Both the position numbers and the translations under genes were made by a program. Positions 63,919 through 64,000 of a stretch of DNA of 64,000 bases are shown here, one piece after another (position 1 is the stretch's first letter; every line of letters starts with the position of its first letter). Source of the stretch: Dasyornis broadbenti (Eukaryota > Chordata > Aves > Passeriformes > Dasyornithidae); NCBI GenBank assembly GCA_013397935.1, contig VZRN01003245.1, forward strand, positions 186,001-250,000. Reading direction: 5' to 3'. Below the pieces are notes generated by a model. It made no database searches and was not told the DNA's origin. It saw only the letters and a list, made by a program, of their open reading frames with translations.

Positions 63919-64000
63919 AGTACAAACCACTTATTGCTACTTGCTGGAATTAGATAAATGGAGTATTAAGTGTTACTCCTCACACACCATGCTGTTCTGT
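63919..64000. other. Flank after the solo LTR
   Basis: Begins with the right copy of the AGTAC target duplication. Nothing else is recognisable before the window ends. Confidence 0.6.

Noticed and set aside
1..64000. tRNA, rRNA, CRISPR array or bacterial-type operon
   Set aside because: No B-box-like tRNA text with flanking arms, no regularly spaced direct repeats of CRISPR type, and the gene structure is that of a vertebrate.

Overview
The window is nuclear DNA from a bird, probably a songbird. Four things point that way: spliced vertebrate genes with long AT-rich introns, CR1 LINE fragments as the main repeat (several with the ATTCTGTGA-type 3' tail), an LTR of a type I recall from songbird genomes, and the gene order OXR1 (+) then ABRA (-), which matches the tetrapod OXR1-ABRA-ANGPT1 neighbourhood. 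Species cannot be set from the sequence alone.

Layout. 1-30218 is the 3' part of OXR1 on the + strand: six coding exons (17260, 20595, 22829, 28558, 29253, 30083) that join in frame into 221 codons plus stop, covering a short linker and the whole C-terminal TLD domain. The first 17.2 kb is intron; I recognised no further OXR1 exon there. Its 3' UTR probably runs to about 32.1 kb. ABRA (STARS) lies tail-to-tail with it on the - strand: exon 2 at 36999-37476, a 4.27-kb intron, exon 1 at 41748-42484, and a TATA-like box at 42566-42573. From about 42.6 kb to the end I find no protein-coding gene, only repeats, two GC-rich patches and one clean solo LTR at 63384-63918.

Mobile DNA: seven CR1 pieces (10.4, 13.4, 20.9, 27.9, 44.4, 52.4 and 60.8 kb; the 44.4-kb one is doubtful), one with a broken reverse-transcriptase fragment; one solo LTR with a perfect 5-bp target duplication; and an antisense remnant at 16.2-16.4 kb that looks like a Myb/SANT-type DNA-binding domain of transposon or domesticated-transposon origin.

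No operon-like, CRISPR or novel multi-gene system is visible. OXR1 (oxidative-stress protection, V-ATPase-linked TLD protein) and ABRA (actin/Rho/SRF signalling in striated muscle) are neighbours by ancestral synteny and are not known to work together. The points most worth a second look are an orphan CpG island at 61.95-62.25 kb with splice-donor-like sites in both directions, the Myb/SANT-like remnant, the weak splice donor of the 27-codon OXR1 exon, and a GC-rich element with two CAGCTG E-boxes 6.5 kb upstream of ABRA.
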